A stretch of DNA of 21,452 nt from a virus: positions 1 through 21,452 of the IMG/VR virus record IMGVR_UViG_3300027747_001048; one strand, 5' to 3'. The notes beneath the pieces were generated by a model. That model was given only the letters and a program-made list of their open reading frames with translations, ran no database searches and had not been told where the DNA came from. This document shows, piece by piece, positions 7,491 to 14,195 of the stretch (positions are counted from its first letter, which is position 1; each line of letters opens with the position of its first letter). A program made the position numbers and the translations under genes.

Positions 7491-7689
7491 GCCCCTGCCC
7501 ATCAATCTGGTGGATTTGGAAATGGCGCAGCGCGTCAAACAGATCAGCCGCGAAATGCCCGCTAACCCGGAGGTGGCCCGCGAGGTGCTGGCCACCGTGG
7601 CGGAATACCTCACCCACCGCTCCAAAGGCGACGACGACGCCGCCCGCCACGATCTAAAATACATCACTATGGTGGTGGGGTTCCTGTGA
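7483..7689 (+). CDS. Small hypothetical protein
   Basis: A 68-aa, mostly helical and charged protein (LVDLEMAQRVKQISREMPANPEVAREVLATVAEYLTHR), not recognised. ATG 7483 is chosen because AAGAAAGGA (7467-7475) is well placed and it overlaps the preceding stop by only 8 bases; the longer open frame runs inside the previous gene. The stop TGA overlaps the next ATG by one base (TGATG). It belongs to a chain of small coupled genes running to 9402. Confidence 0.55.
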   Translation: MDKPLPINLVDLEMAQRVKQISREMPANPEVAREVLATVAEYLTHRSKGDDDAARHDLKYITMVVGFL

Positions 7690-7949
7690 TGGAGAATCTT
7701 CAGAAAATGGCCGTTACGCCCGTCGATTCCCGCTACCTCAAATGCGCCGAGGACATGCGGGAGGAAGCGAATCAGATCGCCATGACCATCGCCCGCGTCG
7801 GTCATTGCCACCCCGGAATTCCGGCGGCGCTGGATGCGCACGTTTCCGTAATGCTCCAAGCCATCGCCGCCGAGCATATGGCATACGGGCGCGAGACGCT
7901 GGCCAAGCACTATTTGGCCAGCGCGTTGCGGGTGGAGGCTGGGGTATGA
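7689..7949 (+). CDS. Small hypothetical protein
   Basis: An 86-aa helical protein with scattered Cys and His (YLKCAEDMREEANQ, VGHCHPGIPAALDAH, AAEHMAYGRETLAKHYL), not recognised. Two adjacent starts are possible: GTG 7686, overlapping the previous stop as GTGA, and ATG 7689 in a TGATG junction. I prefer the ATG. The end overlaps the next ATG by four bases. No membrane segment or signal peptide is seen. Confidence 0.55.
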   Translation: MENLQKMAVTPVDSRYLKCAEDMREEANQIAMTIARVGHCHPGIPAALDAHVSVMLQAIAAEHMAYGRETLAKHYLASALRVEAGV

Positions 7950-8338
7950 ACACCATGCGACCCATCCCCGAGATGATCGACGGCCTACGCGAGCTACGTG
8001 ACGAGGCTCTATCTGACGAGTATTTGTGGGACAGCGCATTGTTGAATGACGCCGCCAATTACATCGAGGGTGCTACCGACAGCCTGCGCGAGCATATGCA
8101 GATGCTGACAGAGATGCGCGTGAGGCTGGAGCAGGTGCGCCCCCTGATGGAGCAAGTAGTCGATAAATTAGAACAAGAAATTAATATATTGTATTACCAT
8201 CGCAATGAAAACCCTTATTACATGCGTCTTTATAATAACGACATGGAACTACCGCGAGCAATCAAGTCCATGCTGCGCTGGTGGGAGCCGGGGACAGCAG
8301 AACCTGCAAGCATTAGCCATTGGGGGATTGTGGAATGA
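7946..8338 (+). CDS. Hypothetical helical protein with AT-rich insert
   Basis: A 130-aa protein, not recognised. The N-terminal half is acidic and helical (LRELRDEALSDEYLWDSALLNDAANYIEGATDSLREHM) and continues as a coiled-coil-like stretch to about residue 85 (LTEMRVRLEQVRPLMEQVVDKLEQEI). Next comes a Tyr/Asn-rich segment (ILYYHRNENPYYMRLYNNDM) encoded by unusually AT-rich DNA at about 8157-8250. The rest of the gene is GC-rich. Start and stop both overlap neighbours as ATGA. Confidence 0.58.
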   Translation: MNTMRPIPEMIDGLRELRDEALSDEYLWDSALLNDAANYIEGATDSLREHMQMLTEMRVRLEQVRPLMEQVVDKLEQEINILYYHRNENPYYMRLYNNDMELPRAIKSMLRWWEPGTAEPASISHWGIVE

Positions 8339-8601
8339 GCGAACCAGCAAAAGACGAAGCCGAACTGATGGAGCGGGTGGCAGAAGCCCTATACGATAAT
8401 TACGATTTGGACCTACCGATGTCTTTTACTCTCGCCGCAATCCGCGCGGCAGGGTGGGCTGTGGTGCCGGTTGAGCCGACGGAAAAAATGTTAACCGCTG
8501 GAATTGAGGCAGATTATGTGTGGCGGCACAATTCTGAAAACGCCCGGATAAAAATAATATTGCAAGACATGCTCGCAGCAGCGCCGGGGGTGAAGCCATG
8601 A
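8335..8601 (+). CDS. Small conserved phage-type protein
   Basis: An 88-aa protein with a layout common in phages: a helical start (ELMERVAEALYDNY), then GWAVVPVEPTEKMLTAG, then a closing ILQDMLAAAPG. I recall many short phage proteins with the W-x-V-V-P-x-E-P-T-x-x-M and MLAAAP pattern, all of unknown function. ATG 8335 overlaps the preceding stop; an in-frame ATG 15 bases earlier lies inside the previous gene. The end overlaps the next ATG. Confidence 0.6.
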   Translation: MSEPAKDEAELMERVAEALYDNYDLDLPMSFTLAAIRAAGWAVVPVEPTEKMLTAGIEADYVWRHNSENARIKIILQDMLAAAPGVKP

Positions 8602-8849
8602 GCGATGAGCAGGAGGCGTTGGTGCAGCAGGCCGTGGCTGGCATCGCGGCCAGAATGCGAGTGGATCTGGCTGACGGCTATAGGCTGGCCGCCAAGGTGG
8701 CTTTGGCCGCGCTACAGCCGTCTGATGGCGTGTATTATTCCCGCGACATCACAACGCATCGCGCTGAAAAAATAGCGCACGAGCGGGTGAAGCAGAAGTT
8801 GGAAGAAGCTGCTGACGCCTGGGGCATCAACATGGAGGAAAAACCATGA
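8598..8849 (+). CDS. Small hypothetical protein
   Basis: An 83-aa soluble, mostly helical protein, not recognised. It has an Ala-rich N-terminal half (ALVQQAVAGIAARMRVDLADGYRLAAKVALAAL) and a charged C-terminal helix (RAEKIAHERVKQKLEEAADAWG). Both ends overlap neighbours as ATGA, so translation is probably coupled through this group. Confidence 0.55.
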   Translation: MSDEQEALVQQAVAGIAARMRVDLADGYRLAAKVALAALQPSDGVYYSRDITTHRAEKIAHERVKQKLEEAADAWGINMEEKP

Positions 8850-9052
8850 TCACTCAACTCAACCCACCGATCCCCGTTCGCACGCTGGACGGTAAAGGCA
8901 TGGCGCATATGGTCATCGACTATGGCGTTGAACACGATCTGCTTTGGGTGGTGTTTCAAAACGATACCGGCGAATGCTGGTGCTGGCGGAATCAGGACAT
9001 CCGCGCGCAGAACAATATCACGATGGGCAGGGTAACGGAGGCTCCGCCATGA
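8846..9052 (+). CDS. Small conserved phage-type protein
   Basis: A 68-aa protein of a type I recall from many phage genomes: ITQLNPPIPVRT at the start, then GKGMAHMVIDYGVEHDLLWVV, and TGECWCWRNQDIRAQ. Function is unknown. The aromatic/beta-rich character suggests a compact beta fold. It overlaps both neighbours as ATGA. Confidence 0.65.
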   Translation: MITQLNPPIPVRTLDGKGMAHMVIDYGVEHDLLWVVFQNDTGECWCWRNQDIRAQNNITMGRVTEAPP

Positions 9053-9402
9053 GTGCCGTCAGGGTGGCGATTGCCGCCCTGATCCTCGCCGCTGGTGCCG
9101 CCCAGGCGTCGTCACGGTGCCCACCAACCGGGCTGGCGTCATGGTATGGCACGAGCCACAATGGACGCCCCACCGCATCCGGGGAGCCTTTCCGAAGCTC
9201 CGCCTTGACCGCAGCTTCACGGTGCCTGCCGCTTGGCACCGTGGTGGAAGTGATGCACCGCGATAGGTCTGTGGTCGTGCTCATCAACGACCGGGGGCCA
9301 TACGTTTCATCGAGAATTCTGGACCTGTCGCATGAAGCCGCGAAGCGCCTGCACATCACCGGCGTGGGGTTTGTGCGAATTAGGGTTTTGCACCGCCCAT
9401 AA
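9049..9402 (+). CDS. Exported RlpA-like double-psi beta-barrel protein
   Basis: A 117-aa protein with a probable Sec signal peptide (residues 1-20, hydrophobic core VAIAALILAAGAA, likely cut after AQA). An RlpA/DPBB domain follows: GLASWYG, RPTASGEPF, ALTAASRCLPLGT, VVVLINDRGPYV, SRILDLSHEAAKRL. RlpA proteins act on peptidoglycan in the periplasm, cutting naked glycan strands. Glu of SGEPF (E46) and Asp of NDRGP (D81) are kept, but the usual TAAH His is Ser (S57), followed by C59, which could pair with C24. As I recall, that His matters for RlpA catalysis, so activity may be lost or changed. No SPOR domain and no lipobox Cys right after the cleavage site are seen. It starts by ATGA overlap and closes the small-gene chain. 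Confidence 0.78.
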   Translation: MSAVRVAIAALILAAGAAQASSRCPPTGLASWYGTSHNGRPTASGEPFRSSALTAASRCLPLGTVVEVMHRDRSVVVLINDRGPYVSSRILDLSHEAAKRLHITGVGFVRIRVLHRP

Positions 9403-9436
9403 AAAATGCCCGCCCTGGCTCGAACCAAGGCGGGCA
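9401..9436 (-). terminator. Intrinsic terminator facing the minus strand
   Basis: TGCCCGCC at 9407-9414 pairs perfectly with GGCGGGCA at 9429-9436, and an inner TGG/CCA pair extends the stem. Reading the minus strand, the hairpin is followed by a run of six T (the A run 9401-9406 on +). That is a standard intrinsic terminator for leftward transcription. In the + direction no U run follows, so it would only be a hairpin between the RlpA-like gene and the regulatory region. Confidence 0.55.
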
Positions 9437-9460
9437 AGTTGGTATCATGGGAAAGGAACA

Positions 9461-9616
9461 ATGATCACATCACGCCAGGAGAGCGCCCTGTCTTATGTCA
9501 TGGCGGCTTGTGGCGTGCAAGCGTCAAAACACTCTTGCCGCGCGTCAACGCCGCGTTTACAAACGCGGCATGGAAAACTCTTACGATCTGGCCGCCTTAG
9601 CGCGGGACGTTATTGA
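9461..9616 (+). CDS. Possible small protein upstream of and overlapping the repressor gene
   Basis: A 51-aa open frame whose ATG has a good ribosome-binding site (GGGAAAGGA, 9449-9457). The product (MITSRQESALSYVMAACGVQ, then a basic stretch) is not recognised, and its basic tail is read out of frame across the start of the HTH gene at 9570. It may be a leader whose translation controls the HTH gene, or it may be spurious. Support is the ribosome-binding site and filling of an otherwise empty gap. Confidence 0.35.
   Translation: MITSRQESALSYVMAACGVQASKHSCRASTPRLQTRHGKLLRSGRLSAGRY
9550..9569. promoter_or_regulatory. Perfect palindrome abutting the repressor start codon
   Basis: GCCGCGTTT (9550-9558) and AAACGCGGC (9561-9569) are perfect inverse copies around a two-base centre. 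The palindrome touches the ATG at 9570. As DNA it looks like an operator for a small HTH dimer; as RNA it would block ribosome access. Its core GTTTACAAAC is close to the GTTTACAAC core (minus strand) of the palindrome at 10199-10213. Confidence 0.55.
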
Positions 9617-9806
9617 TGCAGCCGGTGGCACGGTGGGCGTTGCGCGAAAATTGGGTTATTCGCGCCAGCGCGTGCATTACTGGCGCCGTCGAGGTGTGTC
9701 GCGTAAAGCGCTATCCGCCCTGCATCACACGCTGGGAATTCACCCCAGCGTGGTGCGCCCTGATCTGGTTATCGACGTCGTTAAGCCCGCCGACGAAGCC
9801 GCGTGA
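9570..9806 (+). CDS. YdaS/Cro-like HTH repressor
   Basis: A 78-aa DNA-binding protein of the YdaS/Cro-like type. The helix-turn-helix lies at about residues 18-42 (AGGTVGVARKLGYSRQRVHYWRRRG), and the family's closing pattern appears as HPSVVRPDLV (58-67). Such proteins are small phage regulators that act as dimers on short palindromes. ATG 9570 is chosen because the homology begins directly after it; it has no clear ribosome-binding site and is preceded by a perfect palindrome, suggesting self-control. A longer frame from 9495 is possible. The end overlaps the RusA-like start (GTGA). A role in the early/late or lysis/lysogeny decision is inference. Confidence 0.72.
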   Translation: MENSYDLAALARDVIDAAGGTVGVARKLGYSRQRVHYWRRRGVSRKALSALHHTLGIHPSVVRPDLVIDVVKPADEAA

Positions 9807-10165
9807 GCGATGACGACATCACGCTGATTCTGCCGCTGCCGCCCAGCATCAACAAAGCGTGGGTGCCGGTTCGCACTCGCACGGGCGCGAAGCTGATTAA
9901 ACGCGCCGCGTCCAAAACCTGGGCGAATTCGGCGCGCTGGGAAGTGTCCATACAACGTGCGCACAAGCAAATTGCCGCGCCGTTTGAGGCGATTATCGAA
10001 TTGCCGAAAATGCGCGGCGATGTCGATAATCGCGTGAAGCAACTGCTCGACGCCTGCCAAGCCGGGGGCGCGATCACCAACGACAGGCTATGCCAGCGGC
10101 TGGTGGTGGAGCATGATGTGGACCGAGAAGGCGCCGTTTACCTGACTTTGCGGCCCATCAAATAA
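9803..10165 (+). CDS. rusA: RusA-like Holliday junction resolvase
   Basis: A 120-aa endonuclease of the RusA family, which cuts four-way DNA junctions during phage recombination and replication. The N-terminus has LILPLPPSINKAW. The acidic site is GDVDNRVKQLLDAC (D73, D75, N76) plus ITNDRL (D94), in the order of the three metal-binding Asp residues of RusA. The residue before D94 is Asn, where many relatives have Asp. It starts with GTG overlapping the repressor stop (GTGA). Length is normal. With the Sak4-like ATPase and Cas4-like nuclease downstream it forms a recombination set. Confidence 0.85.
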   Translation: MSDDDITLILPLPPSINKAWVPVRTRTGAKLIKRAASKTWANSARWEVSIQRAHKQIAAPFEAIIELPKMRGDVDNRVKQLLDACQAGGAITNDRLCQRLVVEHDVDREGAVYLTLRPIK

Positions 10166-10174
10166 AATTGCCGA

Positions 10175-10213
10175 TTGGCCTATTGCGCCCCCTCGCCCTA
10201 TGTTGTAAACATA
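10175..10213 (+). promoter_or_regulatory. Possible promoter with overlapping operator palindrome
   Basis: TATGTT (10199-10204) and AACATA (10208-10213) form a perfect palindrome with a three-base centre. TATGTT can serve as a -10 box with TTGGCC (10175-10180) as a poor -35 at 18-base spacing. A repressor bound here would block the operon starting at 10257. The hairpin is also followed by TTTTT, so a weak terminator after the RusA-like gene is an alternative. Confidence 0.4.
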
Positions 10214-10256
10214 TTTTTGCACTTTGCTTTTTGGTGCTTTTGGGAAAGGAAAAAAT

Positions 10257-11033
10257 ATGGCAATTTCAATGGCGTCATTGCGCCGCAGCACGGAGGTGAA
10301 AGCGCCGCGCATCATGCTCCATGCGGTGCATGGCATCGGCAAAACCTCGCTTGGTGCTGGCATGCCCAAGCCGGTGATCCTCCAGACCGAGGACGGTCTT
10401 GGCATGATCGAAATGCCCACCTTTGGGCTTCTTAAAAGCTACGCCGAGGTGATGGAGACCATCGCCTCGCTTTACAGCGAGGACCACGAATTCGAAACCG
10501 TGGTGCTGGACAGCCTCGACTGGCTGGAGCCGCTGGTGTGGGCAGAAACGTGCCGCCTGAACAATTGGAAAGATATTGAACAGCCCGGCTACGGCAAGGG
10601 CTACGCCGCCTCGCTGGATACATGGCGCGGAATTCTGGATGGCTTGAACGCCCTCCGCGACGAGCGCAAAATGACCATCGCAATGATCGCCCACACGGAG
10701 CCAAAGCGCTTTGAAAGCCCGGAGGTGGAAGCCTACGACCGTTACGCGCCCAAGCTCCAGAAGGCCGCGAGCGCCCTGGTGCAAGAGCATGTCGATTGCG
10801 TTTGGTTTATGAATTATCGCGTGTCGGTGGTGAAGGACGACAAGAAAGACCCGTCCAGCCGGGCGCGTGGTGTGGGTGGTGGGCAGCGCGTGCTTTATAC
10901 CACCGAGCGCCCATCGCATCTGGCAAAAAACCGCTACCGGATGCCGGAATCCATCTCTCTGCCGGACGACCCGGAAAGCATGTGGCCGACCATCGCCCAG
11001 CACATCCCCTATTTCGCAACCAGCAAGGAGTAA
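10257..11033 (+). CDS. Sak4-like RecA-fold ATPase (AAA_24 type)
   Basis: A 258-aa ATPase. Walker A is VHGIGKTS (residues 24-31) and Walker B is TVVLDSLDWL (81-90). Later segments, TIAMIAHTEPKRFE, DCVWFMNYRVSVVKDD and GGQRVLYTTERPSHLAKNRY, follow the layout of phage AAA_24/Sak4 single-strand annealing ATPases. These load with an ssDNA-binding protein, here probably the next gene. ATG 10257 has GAAAGGA six bases upstream; the longer frame from 10224 would start before this site. It is the first gene after a 91-base gap containing a palindromic control site. Confidence 0.75.
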   Translation: MAISMASLRRSTEVKAPRIMLHAVHGIGKTSLGAGMPKPVILQTEDGLGMIEMPTFGLLKSYAEVMETIASLYSEDHEFETVVLDSLDWLEPLVWAETCRLNNWKDIEQPGYGKGYAASLDTWRGILDGLNALRDERKMTIAMIAHTEPKRFESPEVEAYDRYAPKLQKAASALVQEHVDCVWFMNYRVSVVKDDKKDPSSRARGVGGGQRVLYTTERPSHLAKNRYRMPESISLPDDPESMWPTIAQHIPYFATSKE

Positions 11034-11038
11034 GACCA

Positions 11039-11572
11039 ATGGCATTTCTCGGTGAAACCTTTGACGCGACCAGCGTCGAACCCGCACAGCCCCGCGACAA
11101 TCTGCCGCCCGGCAAGTACACGGCGCAGGTGATCGAAAGCATGATGAAGGAGACCGCCAAAGGCGGGACGATGCTTCAGCTTACGCTGGAAATCATCGAT
11201 GGCCCCTCCAAAGGGCGCCGGGTTTGGGACAACCTGAACATCAAGAATCCCAACCCGACCGCGCAGGAAATCGCTTTGCGCACGCTTTCCGCCATCTGCT
11301 TGGCCATCGGCAAGCAACACATTTCGGATAGTGAGGAAATTCACTTCCTGCCCATGACAATCACCGTGGCGGTGGAAGTGGACAACCGGGACAAAGACCT
11401 CCCGCCGGATGAGCAGCGCCGTCGCAATGTGGTGAAGGGCTATGCCGCCGCCAGAGGCGATGCGCCTGTCGCCAAGGCACCGTCTAGCTTTAGCTCTAGG
11501 CAGGCCCCACCGCCTTCCACGCCCAGGCCCGCAGCGCCTGCCGCTGGTGGTGTCCCGCCCTGGCGGAAGTGA
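11039..11572 (+). CDS. DUF669-like ssDNA-binding candidate
   Basis: A 177-aa protein with the DUF669 pattern: an N-terminal NLPPGKYTAQVIESMMKETAKGGTMLQLTLEI, then GPSKGRRVWDNLNIKNPNPTAQEIALRTLSAIC. The tail (about 140-177) is Pro/Ala/Ser-rich and flexible, ending GGVPPWRK. DUF669 genes commonly sit beside Sak4-type ATPases in phages and are thought to replace single-strand DNA-binding protein. The acidic tip of bacterial SSB is absent; the tail is basic. AAGGAG (11025-11030) overlaps the end of the ATPase gene and fits ATG 11039. A strong terminator follows 8 bases after the stop. Confidence 0.75.
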   Translation: MAFLGETFDATSVEPAQPRDNLPPGKYTAQVIESMMKETAKGGTMLQLTLEIIDGPSKGRRVWDNLNIKNPNPTAQEIALRTLSAICLAIGKQHISDSEEIHFLPMTITVAVEVDNRDKDLPPDEQRRRNVVKGYAAARGDAPVAKAPSSFSSRQAPPPSTPRPAAPAAGGVPPWRK

Positions 11573-11580
11573 CTAAAATA

Positions 11581-11608
11581 CCGGGGCGCAAAACGCCCCG
11601 GTTTTTTT
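11581..11608 (+). terminator. Strong intrinsic terminator
   Basis: CCGGGGCG (11581-11588) pairs perfectly with CGCCCCGG (11594-11601) around a CAAAA loop, and seven T follow (11602-11608). It ends the ATPase/DUF669 unit. No gap for a full promoter is seen before the nuclease ATG at 11626, so downstream genes would need read-through, antitermination or a promoter inside the upstream gene. Confidence 0.9.
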
Positions 11609-11625
11609 AACGCAGGGGAACCAAC

Positions 11626-12573
11626 ATGGTTGCACTACCACCAGCAGAGGACAAAACCGTCTCTGCGATCTACGACGCCTACGCCGCCGAGCAGGGTTCC
11701 GGCTACCGCAACCACTTGGGGGCCAGCATGATCGGTGCGGAGTGCAGTCGCGCCATTTGGCTGAGTTGGCGGTGGGCGACGCGCGCCAATCATTCTGGCC
11801 GGATGCTGCGACTATTCGAAACCGGGCACCAAGCCGAAAGCCGCTTTATCCACGACCTGCGTCGCATTGGCGTGACGGTGATGGCGCTGGACCCGGAGAC
11901 CGGCCAGCAGTTTAACCTGCGCGACGCCAGCGGGCATTTCGGTGGCAGCATGGATAGCGTCGCCGTCGGATTCCCCGAGGCGCCCAAGGCGTGGCATGTT
12001 TGCGAATTCAAAACGCACAGCGAAAAATCCTTCACGTCGCTCAAGAAAGATGGCGTCGAGAAATCGAAGCCGACCCATTTCGCGCAAATGCAAATTTACA
12101 TGCACCTCGCCGGAATTGAACGCGCATTCTATCTCGCGGTGAACAAAAACACCGACGAGCTATATCAAGAACGCATTCGATACGATGCCGAATGCGCGCT
12201 GCGCCTTGTCACCAAGGCCGCCAGGATCATCGCCAGCGTCGAGCCACCCGCGCGGATCAGCAGCGACCCCACACATTTCGAATGCAAATTCTGCGATCAC
12301 GCCGCCGTCTGTCATGGCGACGCCATGCCCGAGCGTCATTGCCGGTCATGCTTGCACTCCGCCCCTGCGCCGGAAGGTGAATGGATGTGCGCGCGGCATG
12401 TGGAAATTATCCCGCCTGACGCGCAACGCACCGGCTGTGTGGCGCATTTGTTCATTCCCGCTTTGGTGCATGGGGAGCAAGTAGACGCGGGCGAAGACTG
12501 GGTGATGTATGTTCTCTCCAGTGGCGAAAAATGGATGGACGACGCGCAAGACGCGCTGGACTACAAAAAATGA
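11626..12573 (+). CDS. Cas4/RecB-like PD-(D/E)XK nuclease with Fe-S cluster
   Basis: A 315-aa nuclease. The PD-(D/E)XK core shows GHQAE (E71), GGSMDSV (D110), VCEFKTH (E127, K129) and AQMQIYMH (Q154/Q156). Cys40 (GAECSRAIW) and the C-terminal trio C220, C223 and C229 (FECKFCDHAAVC) match the split four-Cys Fe-S arrangement of Cas4 and AddB nucleases. Four more Cys (C239, C242, C255, C271) could form a zinc site. It probably resects DNA ends to give tails for the Sak4/DUF669 pair. There are no cas genes or repeats nearby, so a CRISPR role is not suggested. GCAGGGGAA (11612-11620) is the ribosome-binding site; the end overlaps the helicase start (ATGA). Confidence 0.8.
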   Translation: MVALPPAEDKTVSAIYDAYAAEQGSGYRNHLGASMIGAECSRAIWLSWRWATRANHSGRMLRLFETGHQAESRFIHDLRRIGVTVMALDPETGQQFNLRDASGHFGGSMDSVAVGFPEAPKAWHVCEFKTHSEKSFTSLKKDGVEKSKPTHFAQMQIYMHLAGIERAFYLAVNKNTDELYQERIRYDAECALRLVTKAARIIASVEPPARISSDPTHFECKFCDHAAVCHGDAMPERHCRSCLHSAPAPEGEWMCARHVEIIPPDAQRTGCVAHLFIPALVHGEQVDAGEDWVMYVLSSGEKWMDDAQDALDYKK

Positions 12574-14150
12574 CCATCAGCCTCCGCCCATATCAGCGCG
12601 CCAGCATCGACGCGCTTTATAACTACTTCGGCACCAGCAGCGGCAATCCGCTGGTTGTGCTGCCCACCGGGACCGGCAAGAGCATTTGTCTTGCCGCGTT
12701 CATCCGCGAAGCGATTGAAGCCTATCCCGAGACGCGCATCCTGATGCTCACCCACGTTAAGGAGTTGATCCAGCAGAACTTCACCGCACTGCTACGGCTA
12801 TGGCCGGAAGCGCCTGCGGGCATTTACTCCGCCGGGCTTTCGCGCCGCGACATCAACGCGCAAATCCTGTTCGCCGGTATCCAGTCAATCCATAAGCACG
12901 CCTTCCGCGTGCAACGGTGCGATCTGGTGATCATTGACGAAGCGCACCTTTTGGGGCGCAACGATGGAAGCATGTATCGCGCTTTCCTGACGCAACTGAA
13001 CGAAATCAACGCGGGGCTGCTGAAGGTGATTGGCTTTACCGCCACGCCATACCGCCTGGATTCTGGGCTATTGCACGAAGGAAAAGACCGGGTTTTCACC
13101 GACATCGCTTATGAAACGTCGGTGCTGGAAATGATCCAGCAAGGCTATCTCTGTTCGGTGGTGCCGAAGCAAACCACAACCCAGCTTGATGTGACCGGTG
13201 TCGCAAAGCGGGGCGGGGAATTCATCGCCAAAGATCTAGAAGCCGCCGTTGACCGGGATGAAATCACCACAGCCGCCGTCGATGAAATCATCGAGCACGG
13301 CAAAGACCGTGGATCGTGGCTGGTGTTCTGCTCCGGGGTGGATCATGCGCTACACGTCCGCGACGCCATCCGGGCGCATGGCATTTCCGCCGAGACGGTG
13401 ACAGGCGACACTCCCAGCGGTGAACGGGCCAGCATCCTGGCGAATTTTAAGGCCGGGCGGTTGCGGTGCATCACCAACGCCAACGTCCTCACCACCGGCT
13501 TCGATGCGCCCGGCACTGATCTGGTGGTGTTGCTCCGCCCCACCGCCAGCGTCGGTTTGTATATCCAGATGGTGGGACGCGGCACGCGGCTGGCGGAAGG
13601 CAAGGATGATTGCTTGATTTTGGACTTCGCGGGCAACACCGCGCGCCATGGTCCTATCGACAAGGTGGATGGACGCCGCAACGAGAAATCCGACGTGCCG
13701 GGCGAAGCGCCGACCAGAACCTGCCCGGAATGCCAGACCATCAACCACGCCGCCGCCAGAGCTTGTATTTCCTGCGGCTCTGAATTCCCGCCGCCCGCAT
13801 CCAAAATCGCTGCCATGGCTGCGACGGATGCGCTGCTATCCACGCAAATCAAGCCAGAATGGATTCCGGTCAAAGACGTGACGTATGCGCTGCACGCCAA
13901 GCCGGGCAAGCCGTCGTCGATGCGTGTGACCTACGTTTGCGGGCTGACCATCCACAGCGAGTGGATTTGCTTTGACCACATCGGCTATCCCAGGCAGAAA
14001 GCCGAAAGCTGGTGGAAACGACGCAGCGATGCGCCGATCCCGGCGAATAGCCAAGCCGCAACTGACGCCGCCAACACGCTGCGTCAGCCGACCGAAATTC
14101 AGGTGCGGCCCGTGGGGAAATACGTCGAAATTACAGGCTTCAAATTTTGA
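12570..14150 (+). CDS. SF2 DEAH-box helicase with C-terminal zinc finger
   Basis: A 526-aa ATP-dependent helicase. It has the Q-motif-like LRPYQ (5-9), Walker A LPTGTGKS (31-38), Walker B IIDEAHLL (DEAH 123-126), motif III GFTATPYR, a second RecA-like domain (SWLVFCSGVDHA, TTGFDAPGTD) and motif VI QMVGRGTRLA. A four-Cys finger follows: CPEC (C385, C388) and CISC (C399, C402). The last 115 residues are a distinct domain ending EITGFKF. It probably unwinds or remodels branched DNA during phage replication. ATG 12570 overlaps the nuclease stop (ATGA); an upstream extension lies within that gene. Pairing with a Cas4-like nuclease suggests joint end-processing. Confidence 0.87.
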   Translation: MTISLRPYQRASIDALYNYFGTSSGNPLVVLPTGTGKSICLAAFIREAIEAYPETRILMLTHVKELIQQNFTALLRLWPEAPAGIYSAGLSRRDINAQILFAGIQSIHKHAFRVQRCDLVIIDEAHLLGRNDGSMYRAFLTQLNEINAGLLKVIGFTATPYRLDSGLLHEGKDRVFTDIAYETSVLEMIQQGYLCSVVPKQTTTQLDVTGVAKRGGEFIAKDLEAAVDRDEITTAAVDEIIEHGKDRGSWLVFCSGVDHALHVRDAIRAHGISAETVTGDTPSGERASILANFKAGRLRCITNANVLTTGFDAPGTDLVVLLRPTASVGLYIQMVGRGTRLAEGKDDCLILDFAGNTARHGPIDKVDGRRNEKSDVPGEAPTRTCPECQTINHAAARACISCGSEFPPPASKIAAMAATDALLSTQIKPEWIPVKDVTYALHAKPGKPSSMRVTYVCGLTIHSEWICFDHIGYPRQKAESWWKRRSDAPIPANSQAATDAANTLRQPTEIQVRPVGKYVEITGFKF

Positions 14151-14195
14151 CGGGCGTGCTGCATTCTGACTGACCAACAAGGAGAACATGGGAAA

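Noticed and set aside
9406-9600. 64-codon frame starting inside the 9407-9436 hairpin
   Set aside because: No ribosome-binding site, start buried in a stem, and no family pattern; the frame at 9461 has much better support.
10275-11087. Long minus-strand open frame (270 codons)
   Set aside because: It lies opposite the Sak4-like gene, which has clear Walker motifs and a ribosome site. The antisense product shows no family pattern and GC-rich codons often leave the opposite strand open.
11626-12573. Cas4-like nuclease as sign of a CRISPR system
   Set aside because: No repeat-spacer array and no cas1/cas2 or effector genes are seen; lone Cas4-like nucleases are common in phages.
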